From NCBI GenBank assembly GCA_023548195.1, contig JAJHZJ010000028.1, positions 1,995,001 through 2,059,000 on the forward strand: 64,000 nt of DNA, written 5' to 3'. The DNA is from Bettongia penicillata ogilbyi (taxonomy: Eukaryota; Chordata; Mammalia; Diprotodontia; Potoroidae). This document shows positions 42,725-52,215 of this stretch, piece after piece; within the stretch, counting starts at the first letter, position 1; every line of letters starts with the position of its first letter. Below the pieces are notes generated by a model, which had not been told where the DNA came from, did no database searches, and saw only the letters and a list, made by a program, of their open reading frames with translations. The translations under genes and the position numbers were made by a program.

Positions 42725-42946
42725 ATTGCATTTTTTCACTCAGTGCCTTTAAGAGAGAAGCCTTGCAATTTCACATAAAACATTTATTATTTGCTTATAT
42801 CTATTTTCTAGAAATTATTTAATAATTTCTACTATTCAATTGCATTTCTTCACTTGCTATTACTCAATACCTTTAAGAAGCCCTGCAGTTTCACATAAAA
42901 CATTACTTGCTTATATGTTTTCTAAAAATTATATTATCATTTCTAT
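42725..42946 (+). repeat. Local tandem duplication, 114-bp offset
   Basis: Copy 1 is 42725-42832 and copy 2 is 42839-42946. Both contain 'attgcatt(t)..ttcact', 'acctttaag', 'gccctgca..tttcacataaaacatt', 'cttatat' and a 'tttcta(g/a)aaatta' end. Copies differ by substitutions and small indels. Confidence 0.88.
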
Positions 42947-43079
42947 GGAAAGACAGCATCTTTTCCTGATTCTACCTCTCTCCCTCAATTTCCTTCGTCA
43001 CATTCTCAATTTAATTTCAAGAACATGAGTTGATTTCCTTATCACTGCAATTCTGGATGCCAGTCATAGGCATTTAAAT

Positions 43080-43350
43080 AGCATGATACATAGTAAAATA
43101 GCTAACACAGGTTTACAAATTACTACATATTATTATATTATATCTTACATTATAATAGCATATATAACATGCCAATATATTAATATTCCATTATATCAAT
43201 ATTATTATACTATTACATAATACTATATATTATTATACTATTATATAATGATATTGATATTAATATAATATTTATTATATTAATGTTAATATATTATATA
43301 TAACATTACATACTCTATATAATTATGTATTATATCATAATATATATAAA
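43080..43350. repeat. AT-rich low-complexity tract
   Basis: TATTA/TATAT repeats over about 270 bp, with many short inverted repeats. Confidence 0.9.
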
Positions 43351-43406
43351 ATCTCATTTTATTCTCACAACTCAGTGAGGTAGGTGGTATGGTGATCCTC
43401 ATTTTA
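43345..43406 (-). repeat. MIR, part 1 (split by SINE)
   Basis: 'ctcattttattctcacaact' and 'cagtgaggtaggtggtatgg' are reverse MIR. It resumes at about 43630. Confidence 0.85.
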
Positions 43407-43629
43407 AGCAGCTAGGTGGCACAGTGGATAGAAGCAGGAATTCTGAGTCAGGAAGCTTTGAGTTCATATTCTGACTCCAATACACTAGATGTATGACCCT
43501 GGACAAGTCACTTAACCTCTCTGTGTCTCAGTTTCCATATCTGTCAAATGAGGTTGAAAACAGCATGTCCCTCACAGGGTTGTAGTAAGGATCAAATGTG
43601 CTAACATGTGCAAAGTGTTTTACAAAACA
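43407..43629 (+). repeat. CORE-SINE nested in MIR
   Basis: 'gcagctaggtggcacagtgg' starts a complete head. 'gaccctggacaagtcactta', 'gtctcagtttccatatctgt' and a MIR-like tail 'gtgcaaagtgttttacaaaa' follow. Confidence 0.9.
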
Positions 43630-43790
43630 AAGTTCTCTAAAGCAATACTATTATTTTACAAATGAGAAAACTGAGGCAGAGAGTCAGTGACTTTCTCAAG
43701 GTCACACAATTAATAAGTGTTAAGGGCAGGTTTTAAACTCGGGTTTTTCTGACTTCAAGTCTAGCACTATGTACTAGGCTACCAGCTGCA
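43630..43790 (-). repeat. MIR, part 2
   Basis: 'attttacaaatgagaaaactg' and 'ctcaaggtcacacaattaat' continue the MIR from 43406. Confidence 0.88.
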
Positions 43791-43809
43791 TAGATACTGA
43801 GAATAAAAC

Positions 43810-43962
43810 AATGACTATGGGAGTCAGAGGACTTGTCTATGCTATTTATTATCTGTGTGACCCTAAACAAGTCACCTAACTTCCTCAAGTTTCAGTTTCT
43901 TCCTATAAAATGAGGAGTTTGGAGAGGATGGCTTTCTACAATCCATTCCAGCCCTAAAATAT
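43810..43962 (+). repeat. MIR
   Basis: 'ttattatctgtgtgacccta', 'agtttcagtttcttcctata' and 'ttccagccctaaaatatgct' match MIR. Confidence 0.85.
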
Positions 43963-44600
43963 GCTCCCATGATCTATTTATGTTCAATGCAAAAATAAGA
44001 AACAGAAGAAAACAGGATATAGTGTAACTCCCATAATTCAGAAAGGCATGTGCTTCATCCAGAACTCCCAGACATTTCAAATGTAATCCTTTTCACCCAG
44101 AATCTTGAGGATGGTTCCCCCCACAAATTATTTTCATCTCAGAGTGAAATCATCTTGTTTCTGCTACACTGGGTCAGAATGGGATTTGAAAGACTTCTCT
44201 CATCTGACTCAGGGTACATTCGAGGTAATCCAGTTTGCTAAGGCAAGGATTCCCAGTGTGGGAAAATAATGGCCACCTGAACGTGCTTCTATTTCACCAT
44301 ATTATTAAGGTCACTGTACATCTGGGGCAACAACAGTAACAAACACATTAATTAATTTCTACTGAGGCAACAATCCCTTGACATTGAAGTAAGTGCTACA
44401 TGCAGTTGATGGAGGGCATGAAGGCTGACTAATTTAAGCCAGGCAAAATTCTGTGACATTCCACCTACTTGACATGCCTCGCCAGTGCCTTACCTTAGCT
44501 TCAGAGAGAGCCGCCATGCATTTATCATTATTATTATTTATGATGTTATTAAAAATAATCATGTTTACGTGGCATCTTCCTTCCAAAATGCCAAGAGCAC
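43963..44600. other. Unannotated sequence
   Basis: No repeat recognised. Short open frames (44050-44241, 44453-44785) lack domains. Confidence 0.45.
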
Positions 44601-44712
44601 TTCTCAGAACTTCGCACTATCTTTTTTTCTATGAGCCGGAAAGACAAATATCATTATCCCCATTTTACAGATGGGGAAATAGAAAGCACAAGCAGGCAGT
44701 TTTGCCTAAGGT
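44601..44712 (-). repeat. MIR fragment
   Basis: 'tatccccattttacagatgg' and flanking sequence are the reversed MIR centre. Confidence 0.7.
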
Positions 44713-44984
44713 AATAGTTGTTTTAATCCTTGAGTTTTATTTTCATCTCTTCAAATTTCTTTTTAAGGGTGGTAATGAGCTTTGAGGATTCATCAGAGCT
44801 GAGCCTTGTCTGAAGACTTGTTTTTAAAATTATTTCAATAAAATCTGCAATCAGATTGGCTGGAGTGGGTTTCAAACCCATGTAATAATATCTCTAATGA
44901 ACCTCTGTCAGACATTTACCAGCCAGATTCTCCCACCCTTCATCAAGGCAGGGTGTGGAGATTGAAGAAAGATTATTAAGAAAG

Positions 44985-45102
44985 ACCAAAGAACACTAGC
45001 TATGAGAGTCAGAGCACTTGCCCCTGGTATTTACTATCTGTGTAACCTTAGACAAGTCACATAACTTCCCTAGGCTTCAGTTTCCTCAACCTAATTAAAC
45101 CT
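44985..45102 (+). repeat. MIR
   Basis: 'ttactatctgtgtaaccttag' and 'ggcttcagtttcctcaacct' match MIR. Confidence 0.82.
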
Positions 45103-45142
45103 GGTTTAACTGGCATTGAATTATTTTAAAAGTCAGACTGAA

Positions 45143-45305
45143 AGAGGAAGTTGCACAATGGATATAGCTCTGGAGATGGAGTCAGAAAGACCTGACTTTG
45201 AATCTGGCCTCAAACATTTATGAGCTATGTGGCCTTGGGCAAGTCACTTTAACTTCTGCCTGTCTCTGTTTATCCATCTGTAAAATAAGGATAACAGCAA
45301 ATGGT
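45143..45305 (+). repeat. CORE-SINE
   Basis: 'agttgcacaatggatatagc', 'gacctgactttgaatctggc', 'ccttgggcaagtcactttaa' and 'ctgtaaaataaggataaca'. Confidence 0.88.
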
Positions 45306-45375
45306 TCTGGATTGGCTAATAATGCCATCTCACAAAGCAATGACAGATTCTGAAAAGGAAAATAAAGTTGTAATT

Positions 45376-45415
45376 TTCCCATCAGTGGAGGCATTCAAAC
45401 AGAGGTTTTGATACT
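45376..45415 (+). repeat. CR1/L3 fragment
   Basis: 'cccatcagtggaggcattca' and 'aacagaggttttgat' match the CR1/L3 3' region. Confidence 0.5.
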
Positions 45416-45427
45416 TATTAAGCATGT

Positions 45428-45508
45428 TGGTTGGAGTGGGGAAAAAGAGGGAGAGGGAGTAAGGAGAAAGGAAGAAGAGGGAAACAGAGAGACAGACACA
45501 GAGAGTGC
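45428..45508 (+). other. Polypurine tract
   Basis: About 80 bases almost purely A/G, ending in GACA units. It directly precedes an antisense L2. Confidence 0.85.
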
Positions 45509-45635
45509 ACATCTACTAAGTATTCACTACGTACCAGCCACTGTAAAATGCTGAAGATATATACAAAAGCACACAAGACAATGTCTACTTTCAAGGATCT
45601 TGCATTTCCTCTAGGGAAGATGTCACATAAAATGG
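45509..45635 (-). repeat. L2 3' end
   Basis: 'ctactaagtattcactacgt', 'accagccactgtaaaatgct' and 'tttcaaggatcttgcatttc' are antisense L2. Confidence 0.7.
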
Positions 45636-45734
45636 TGCAGTAAAGGGTGGGTGGAACATCCATTCACCCCACTAGAAAAGGCAAAAGGCTAACCTATAAG
45701 AACCAGAAGGGGACTCCCTTATCTCTATTGGGAT

Positions 45735-45845
45735 GGAGATGACATGGAGAGAGATTGTTGTAAAGAATATTATTTGGAGGTTTCACTAGATGGCTGCCAA
45801 AGACCCTTCCAACTTGGCCTTTGTGTAGTCCTGTAATCTTTCAGC
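45735..45845 (+). repeat. CR1/L3 3' terminus
   Basis: 'ttcactagatggctgccaaag' and 'acccttccaacttggccttt' match the CR1/L3 terminal region. It may be the continuation of the fragment at 45376. Confidence 0.65.
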
Positions 45846-46499
45846 GTGAAGGCTGTTTGAATACTGTATCTTTCCATTGAGATGTTCTCTCCCTGTATAC
45901 TCTCCTTATACCTACGTTATTTTCTTCTCTAACCCTTCACCTATAAGTAGTCTCATTCTTGAAATAAAAACTGGATTCTGACCTAAAACTCTAGTCTTTA
46001 CATGCTTCCTTAGCTGGACACATCAAAATGTGGCTCTGGGATGCCACAGCAGAAATAGCCCACCATTTGTTGTCTACTAATAGCCCACTATTTGTCGTCA
46101 TTCATTCTGGCTATTTGTGATGGTGCTTTTAAATATAGATTCCTTAGTAATTGAGAGTAGGACAAAATCATTCTAGATCCAGGGCCAGATCAGGACCAAT
46201 TGCATAGCAAGGTCATGGAAGGGCTTTTGGCAGAGGCACTAGTACTATTTCCCTGTCTCTTAGTTTGATACCTATGAACTTAGTCACAGTTTCATCCTTG
46301 GTTGCTATGTGGAGAGGTCCACTAAGGAAAAAGAACCACATTTTGGTCCAATATATCATATCAGCCCTGTTAACCTTGAGTCTACTAAGATCATACTTCT
46401 ACTTCCAGTTTGAAAAATTATGCCTAGCTGAGAGAGGAGGAGGAGGCAGTTGTTGGACATTTTCATTTTAAGATATCATAGTGCCTAGTAATATATTTG
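45846..46499. other. Unannotated sequence
   Basis: No repeat recognised. A short duplicated phrase 'gcccac(c/t)atttgt(t/c)gtc' lies at 46060-46100. Confidence 0.4.
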
Positions 46500-47112
46500 G
46501 AAGGAGAAAGATAGACAGATATAAACAGGTAGTTTTTAGGGAAGAAATTAAATCTATCTATAGTCATATGAAAAAATGTTCTAAATTATTACTGATTAGA
46601 GAGATGCAAATCAAAACAACTCAAAGGTACCACATCACACCTATCATATTGGCTTACATGACAAGACAGGAAGATGAAAAATGTTGGAGAAGGTGTCAGA
46701 GAGTTGGAACACTAATTCATTGTTGATGGAGCTGTGAGCTGATTCAACCATTCTGGAGAGTAATTTGGAACTATGCCCAAAGGGCTACAAAAACATGCAT
46801 AACCTTCAACCCAACAATATTGCTTTTAGGACTGTAACCCAAAGAGGTCATAAAAATGGGGAAAATGGGAAAAGGTATCACATGTACAAAAATATTTATA
46901 GCAGCTCTCTTTGTGGTGGCCAGAAACTGGAAATCGAGGGGGTGCCTATCAACTGGGGAATGGCTGAACAAGTTAGAATACTATTGCTCTATAAGAAATG
47001 ATGAACAAGAGGACTTCAGAGAGGCCTGGAAGGTCTTCTATGAACTGATGCTGAATGAAATGAGCAGAACCAGGACAGCACTGTACACAGTAACAGCCAC
47101 AGTGTGCAAGAC
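46500..47112 (+). mobile_element. L1 ORF2 3' end (first of two adjacent L1 ends)
   Basis: Encodes the L1 ORF2 C-terminus in shifted frames: MKKCSKLLLIREMQIKTT, then a zinc-knuckle-like CWRRCQRVGTLIHC with a stop immediately after it. Further on come FIAALFVVARNWKSRGC and TGEWLNKLEYY. Human and marsupial L1 share this order. Broken by stops and frameshifts; not functional. Confidence 0.88.
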
Positions 47113-47159
47113 TTCCTATCTAGTAAATTGTGTCACCTCCCATCTAGTAAATTGACTAA
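47113..47159 (+). repeat. Short direct duplication at L1 junction
   Basis: The phrase '(c/t)atctagtaaattg' occurs twice, 25 bp apart, exactly where the first L1 fragment ends. Confidence 0.7.
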
Positions 47160-47444
47160 GATAACAAAATATGAGAACAGATAGTGTTGAAGGGAGTATG
47201 TTCTAGGAGTATAAAGTGGTTCTACCATGCTGGAAAGCAGTTTGGAATTATGCTAAAAAAGTTACTCAACTGCACATAATCTTTAACCCAGAAACTCTTG
47301 CAAGGGATATGCCCCAAGGAGGTCAATGATAAAATAAAAGGCCTCATAAGCACACGTAGATATGCACAGCACACAATAACACTTCATGTAGTAGCAAAGA
47401 ATTGGAAGCAAAGTAGTCCACAGACTGGGGAATGGCTAGAGTCC
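47160..47444 (+). mobile_element. L1 3' fragment, second family, part 1
   Basis: Re-enters L1 at 'tggaaagcagtttggaatta', upstream of where the first copy ended, so the same L1 region is present twice. 'ccacagactggggaatggct' matches 'tcaactggggaatggctgaa' of the first copy. Split by a hAT element. Confidence 0.82.
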
Positions 47445-47637
47445 CAGGGTAGGGAACCTGTGAGCTTGAGCCCATATGTGACCCTTAAGTCCCAAGTGTG
47501 GCCCTTTGACTGAATCCAAACTTCACAAAACAAATCCCCTTAATAAAAGAATTTGTTCTATAAAACTTGGACTCAATCCAAAGGCTGCACCCAAGGACCT
47601 ATGAGGCCATATGACGCCTCAAGGTTCCCCACCCCTA
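47445..47637 (+). mobile_element. Palindromic non-autonomous hAT element
   Basis: Begins 'cagggtagggaacctgtgag' and ends 'caaggttccccaccccta'; these are inverted repeats, and partial complementarity continues inward (catatgtgacc / ggccatatgacg). Interior: 'gtggccctttgactgaatcc' and 'caaatccccttaataaaag'. It splits an L1. Confidence 0.8.
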
Positions 47638-48060
47638 GAAATTGTGGTACATGAATGTGATGGAGTATTACTGCCCTGAAAGAAACTACAGATGTGATGA
47701 ATAAAGAGATGCATGGGAAGAATGCAAAATTACATAAGATCAACAAGCAAAAACAAGGTACACAATGATTGCAACAATGTAAATGGAAAGAACAATACTA
47801 AAAAAATTTAAAAATGAATATTTTGAAATCATAATGATCAAACTTGGCTCCAAAGATGAGATATGACAAGGCACTTCCCCAGGTTCTTCATAGAGGAGTG
47901 AGATTAAGTGTATGAAATTCTATATATAATATCAGGTATTTTTGATATGTTGATTAATTTTGCTGAATGTTGTTTTTTTCTTCCCTGTTATAAGAGATGG
48001 CTTTGAGGGTGAAGGAAGAAGGTTGGGAAATGTGAGTGATATCAAAACAAAACATATCAA
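47638..48060 (+). mobile_element. L1 3' fragment, second family, part 2 (3' UTR)
   Basis: 'aattgtggtacatgaatgtga' and 'tggagtattactgccctgaa' resume L1 ORF2 directly after the hAT. The 3' UTR then follows, with 'ttgatatgttgattaatttt' and a purine-rich end. Confidence 0.8.
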
Positions 48061-48110
48061 TATATCAAATTGATATCAAAAGATATCAATATATCAAAAG
48101 CTTTATCCAT
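48035..48110 (+). repeat. (ATATCAA)n minisatellite
   Basis: 'atatcaa' recurs about eight times with short spacers at the end of the L1 3' UTR. Confidence 0.85.
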
Positions 48111-48832
48111 ATCAAATAACATCTTTTTTAAAGAAAAGAATCCTCCACATCATGGATTGTGGTCACGCAGCCAAGTCTGAGAGCAGGTCATAACTCAGTG
48201 CTCCCAAACAGCACTAGAATGATGCTCTCACATAGTCGTATTAGCAGAACTGCTAGGAGTCTCATAATCAGTAGCTTTAGGGACCTGCTACTGCTGCCTT
48301 CTGTATCTTGCCTATAACCCCATGACCAGTGACATCAGACTAATGATCTGTGTTTGCCACGTTTGTACATTTGTTTCTTCACACTGATAATCTCTATGTT
48401 AACACAAAGTCTTAACTTAGCCAGGCTAAAGTGAAGAAGTATAGTAGTGAAGGGTAAATAGTTTACATCCAGCTCTCTGGTAGGGAAAAGACACATAACA
48501 CATCTTGAAGTTGAATCTGCATTATTAACATTGTTTCCACCACTTTCTTACATCTAGACAATCAACAAAACTTAATTTGTAACTATTCCTAGTTTCTAGG
48601 TTAGAAATGCTCACATTGAAAATTTAACAATCAGCTCTTACAAGCTGGTCCCAACATACCACTGGATGGTCAATGAAATGAAGAGGAAGACTTGGCTGTA
48701 GAGGATGCTGTAAAGAATAAAGTAACAAAAATTAGGGACAGATTGAAAATGAGGGAGTAGTTGTGAGGGAAGATTTTAAATAACCTTAAATTTAATTATC
48801 CAAAAGCAGAAAGTGGAATCAGACAATCTCTC
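48111..48832. other. Unannotated sequence (0.72 kb)
   Basis: No recognised feature. Confidence 0.4.
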
Positions 48833-49030
48833 AAAATCATAGATTCAGAGCTAGAGTAAGAGCTCAGAAACCATCGAGTTCAACTCCTTCATTTTACAGA
48901 TGAGGAAACTGAGGCCTACAGAGGTTATAAACTGTAACCCAAGGTGATAAACACTCAAAGGTAAGATTTGAACCTCATTCATTTGATTTCAGAATCAATG
49001 ATCTTTCCATTATACCACACTGCCTCTGAT
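48833..49030 (-). repeat. MIR
   Basis: 'ttcattttacagatgaggaa', 'actgaggcctacagaggtta' and 'ccattataccacactgcctc' are reverse MIR. Confidence 0.92.
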
Positions 49031-49047
49031 CACCTACAATTTTTCTT

Positions 49048-49530
49048 TTGTTTTTTAATATCTTGACTTTTCATAAAATCATTAGCTTCTATCTGCTCCA
49101 TTCTAATCTTTAAGGAATTATTTTCTTCAGTGAGCTTTTAGATCTCCTTTTCCATCTGGCCAATTCTGCTTTTTAGGGCATTCTTCTCCTCACTGGCTTT
49201 TTGGATCTCTTTTGCCATTTGAGTTAGTCTATTTTTTAAAGTGTTATTTTGTCAGCAGTTTTTGGGGTCTCCTTTAGCAAGCAGTTCACTCATTTTTCAT
49301 AATTTTCTTACATCACTCTCATTTCTCTACCCAATTTTTACTCTACTTCTCTTACTTGATTTTCAAAATCCTTTTTTGAGCTCTTCCTTGGCCTGAAGCC
49401 AATTCATCTTTTTCTTGGAAGCCTTGGATGGAGGAGCTTTGACTTTGTTTTCTTCTGTTTGCATGCTTTGGTCTTCCTTGTCCCCAAAGTAAGATTCTAT
49501 AGTCTGATTCTTTTTCCGGTTTTTGCTCAT
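49048..49530 (-). pseudogene. L1 ORF1, N-terminal half, disrupted
   Basis: ATG at 49530 begins MSKNRKKNQTIESYFGDKED, which aligns with MPRKGKKNKTIENYFLGG of the HAL1 copy at 1475. It enters the coiled coil, then is thrown out of frame by an extra A in the run at 49372-49377 (six A here, five at the same place in HAL1). In-frame stops follow later. The RNA-binding RRM and C-terminal domains were never copied. Not functional. Confidence 0.85.
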
Positions 49531-50101
49531 TTCCCCAGCCACTAACTTAACTTCTGAGTAAATGTAGTTCTCTGCTTCCAGTGGAGGTGGGGTGTGTACT
49601 GTCAGCCACTTGATCCCCCCATAATCTGTGGGCCTAGAGCTCCAGAAACAGTGGCTGCAGCTGCCCCTGCAGCTACTGTGGCTGCCAAGGTTTCTCCACC
49701 CTCTCCCTCCTCAGCCATCCTGGGTCTGGGGCCAGACCACTCCACTCTCCTGCACTGGTCCTACAAGCTTTTCCCACTGACCTGACAATTTATCCTTAGT
49801 GTTTTTGGGTCACGAAGTCTGGAAACCACCACAGGTATGAGAGATTCAATCTCCCCAACGCCTGCACAGGTCCCATGTTTGCTGGCATGGCATTGCATTT
49901 TGTTCCAAGAGTGGCAGAATAGACACTTATTGGTGACCTTCCAGGCTGTCTTGGTCTGGAGCTTTGCTTCACTCCATCATTCTGTGGGTTCTACAGCTCC
50001 AGAATGTTATTAGAGTCATTTTCTTATAGATATTTGGTTAGGCTTGGGGGCAGTACTCTAGAAAGTCTGTGCTGTTACTCCGCCATCTTGGTTCCACCTC
50101 C
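49048..50101 (-). mobile_element. 5'-complete, 3'-truncated L1 insertion
   Basis: On the minus strand it starts at an intact L1 5' end ('ggaaccaagatggcggagta', 50097-50078), runs through the 5' UTR and the first half of ORF1, and stops at an A-rich site in the ORF1 coiled coil ('attaaaaaacaaaa'). A perfect 17-bp duplication (cacctacaatttttctt, 49031-49047 and 50102-50118) flanks it, so this end was created at insertion. L1 copies normally lose the 5' end. Premature polyadenylation or internal A-rich priming would explain this form. Confidence 0.88.
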
Positions 50102-50118
50102 CACCTACAATTTTTCTT

Positions 50119-50282
50119 AAAGAGAAAAAAATAGTTAATAATTCTGTAGTTCTATATCCACTATCTACAAATGTGAAATTTGGCATTGTCCTGAGGAATA
50201 ATTCCAATTTTAAGTATTTGAAAGGAAAATTTCATATACAAGTTGGGATTCCACATGGTTTCTTGGTCTCCAACATTTCCTT
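50119..50282. other. Unannotated sequence
   Basis: No recognised feature. Confidence 0.4.
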
Positions 50283-50510
50283 TATTTAATCAATCAATCA
50301 ATAAACATTTATTAAGCTCCTCCTACGTGCAAGATACTGTACTAAGTGCTTAGGATATGAAAAGAGGCAAAAAGTAGTCCCTGCCCTCTAGGAACTTACA
50401 ATCTAATGGCAGAGACAATAGTAGGATCAAATGCAATCACCTACATACACCACTAGACGGAAAGAGCATCAACATCTGAGTAGTCAGGGAGGCTCTTAAT
50501 AAACAGCTAC
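50283..50510 (-). repeat. L2 3' end
   Basis: 'caatcaatcaataaacattt', 'gatactgtactaagtgctta', 'agtagtccctgccctctagg' and 'aacttacaatctaatggc' are antisense L2. Confidence 0.88.
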
Positions 50511-50735
50511 TCAGAGTTCCATCCAGGGAATCAAAAGGTCCTTCTCATGAGCAAAAAGCAAAATGCCAGTCTCCCAGAATATATAACAAAGACTCAGTCC
50601 CTGAATGGCTCAGAGCCAGTAGGCACAAAACTTACAACAAAAAATCCTACTTTCCTTGTGCTTACATCATAGTGAACAGATCCACTGATACCCAAAGTAG
50701 TCACAATTTCCTCTCCACCAACACAAATCTAAAAG
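50511..50735. other. Unannotated, possible L2 continuation
   Basis: No clear signature. Confidence 0.35.
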
Positions 50736-50890
50736 TGTCAATAACTTAGGGAAGCCTAGAGAGTTGTCTGAAGCACACAGTTGATGTGATTTGCCCAGGA
50801 TCACTTGGCTAGTAAATGTCAAGATTTGGTATTTCAATCCATCTTCCTATGCTCAACACTCTATTTACTCTACCACACTAATTCGAAGAG
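50736..50890 (-). repeat. CORE-SINE, diverged
   Basis: 'gagttgtctgaagcacacag', 'tgatttgcccaggatcactt' and 'ctatttactctaccacacta' are a reversed SINE. Confidence 0.72.
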
Positions 50891-52031
50891 AAAAGGAATG
50901 GGTAAGATTTGTCTCAGGATCTAAGATGGCCATGTAATTCAGGATCTAACCCTGTTTAAATGCACAACATGAAATTATATGTAGCCCATAATAAAACCTC
51001 ATTGGAAACATCCTTCCCTCCAGCCCAGCTTCATATTTGCTGTTTCCACCAGTTTACTCCCCAGGACCATCCATTCTTAGATTCTCCTTCCTGAGAAGTG
51101 CTCAGTTCAACAGATGTAGTTATTTACTTCCATTCAAGAATTTGCATATTTGTTGAAACATACAAATGTTAGGACATAGAATTAATTTTCTTAGACCCAG
51201 ATAAACAATGATCCCCAAAAGTCCCCCATTTTTCTTAATATTCCTCTAAAGAGTTGAGAAAAATAAGTCCAGGAGTTTCACTTTATTCTCCAGTTGCATC
51301 ATGCTGGAAGTTTTCATTTTTTTAAATGTCAGATATTTCTTTCACAGTTTTATGAAAAGTTGCATTTTTCCACTACTATCATAAATAGGGCCAATGAACC
51401 ACAAAGGCTCTTTAGGAAATTGCCTGCATCCTCTAGTAAGTGGTACTTAACCATATGGAAAGAGGTGGACTGTAATGACTCAGGGAAAGTGTCTCTCTCT
51501 CTGCTTGCGTGAATGGAAAAACATTCAAGAAGGTTACTTGATATGTTTCAGTTTTTGCAAAGAATGCTACTGATGTACAGCAGTGGGATTCTTATGTGAA
51601 CATTAGTGATTTCAGAAAATAAAGCCAGACTGGTGCCTATGGAACAAGAGTATATTCTAACAGATAAATACCAGGCTCTGTGCTGTCCATGTGGCATAAG
51701 ACATTGATCAATCTGGTGTGTAGTCCTCTATATTTCTCACTCTTTTAAACGCTCATGTCTCTGTTATCCTGGACTCACCTTTTGGCTCTCCACCCAAATC
51801 CTTAATATTGAATGCACACTGAAATTCAGATGTAGTCAGGGGAATATAAAGTAGAAAAATAAAGTCTGAAACTTGAAATTTTAGCATTCATAAGATGTTA
51901 GTTATAGCTCTATAATTCTGTAAGTGTCTAGGATTACCTATGACACTTAAACAAATCTTAACTATAGACTCATTGTCAGATGATCTTATTATTTGAACTG
52001 TCATGCATTCGAACCCCTGATAACTATTCAG
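50891..52031. other. Unannotated sequence (1.14 kb)
   Basis: No repeat or gene recognised. Confidence 0.45.
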
Positions 52032-52215
52032 TAGGTCAAGAAATATTTATTAAATTCTTACTTCGTGCCAGGCACAGTGCTAAGCTCTTGGGATACAAAG
52101 AAAGGCAAATATATCAGCACCTGCTGTCAGGGAGCTCACTTTCTAAAGGAGGCTACAACATGCAAACAAATATATACATATAACATACACACACAGTGTA
52201 AATGGTAGATCACCC
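52032..52215 (-). repeat. L2 3' end
   Basis: 'aagaaatatttattaaattc', 'gccaggcacagtgctaagct' and 'agggagctcactttctaaag' are antisense L2. Confidence 0.88.

Larger units (their letters stand above)
41265..43070. other. Repeat-poor block (1.8 kb), possible conserved non-coding DNA
   Basis: No transposon signature over 1.8 kb, unlike most of the window. It contains balanced-composition stretches (41,500-41,760; 42,000-42,200) and a homeodomain-like 'ttaattattaatatgaaata' segment at 42,492. Function is inference only. Open frames here are short and lack domains. Confidence 0.45.

Noticed and set aside
44453..44785. 110-codon plus frame
   Set aside because: It runs across a reversed MIR fragment, and the peptide has no recognisable domain.
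46481..47155. Host genes encoding a CWRRC...LIHC zinc-knuckle-like motif
   Set aside because: The motif and its neighbours are the L1 ORF2 C-terminus, broken by stops.
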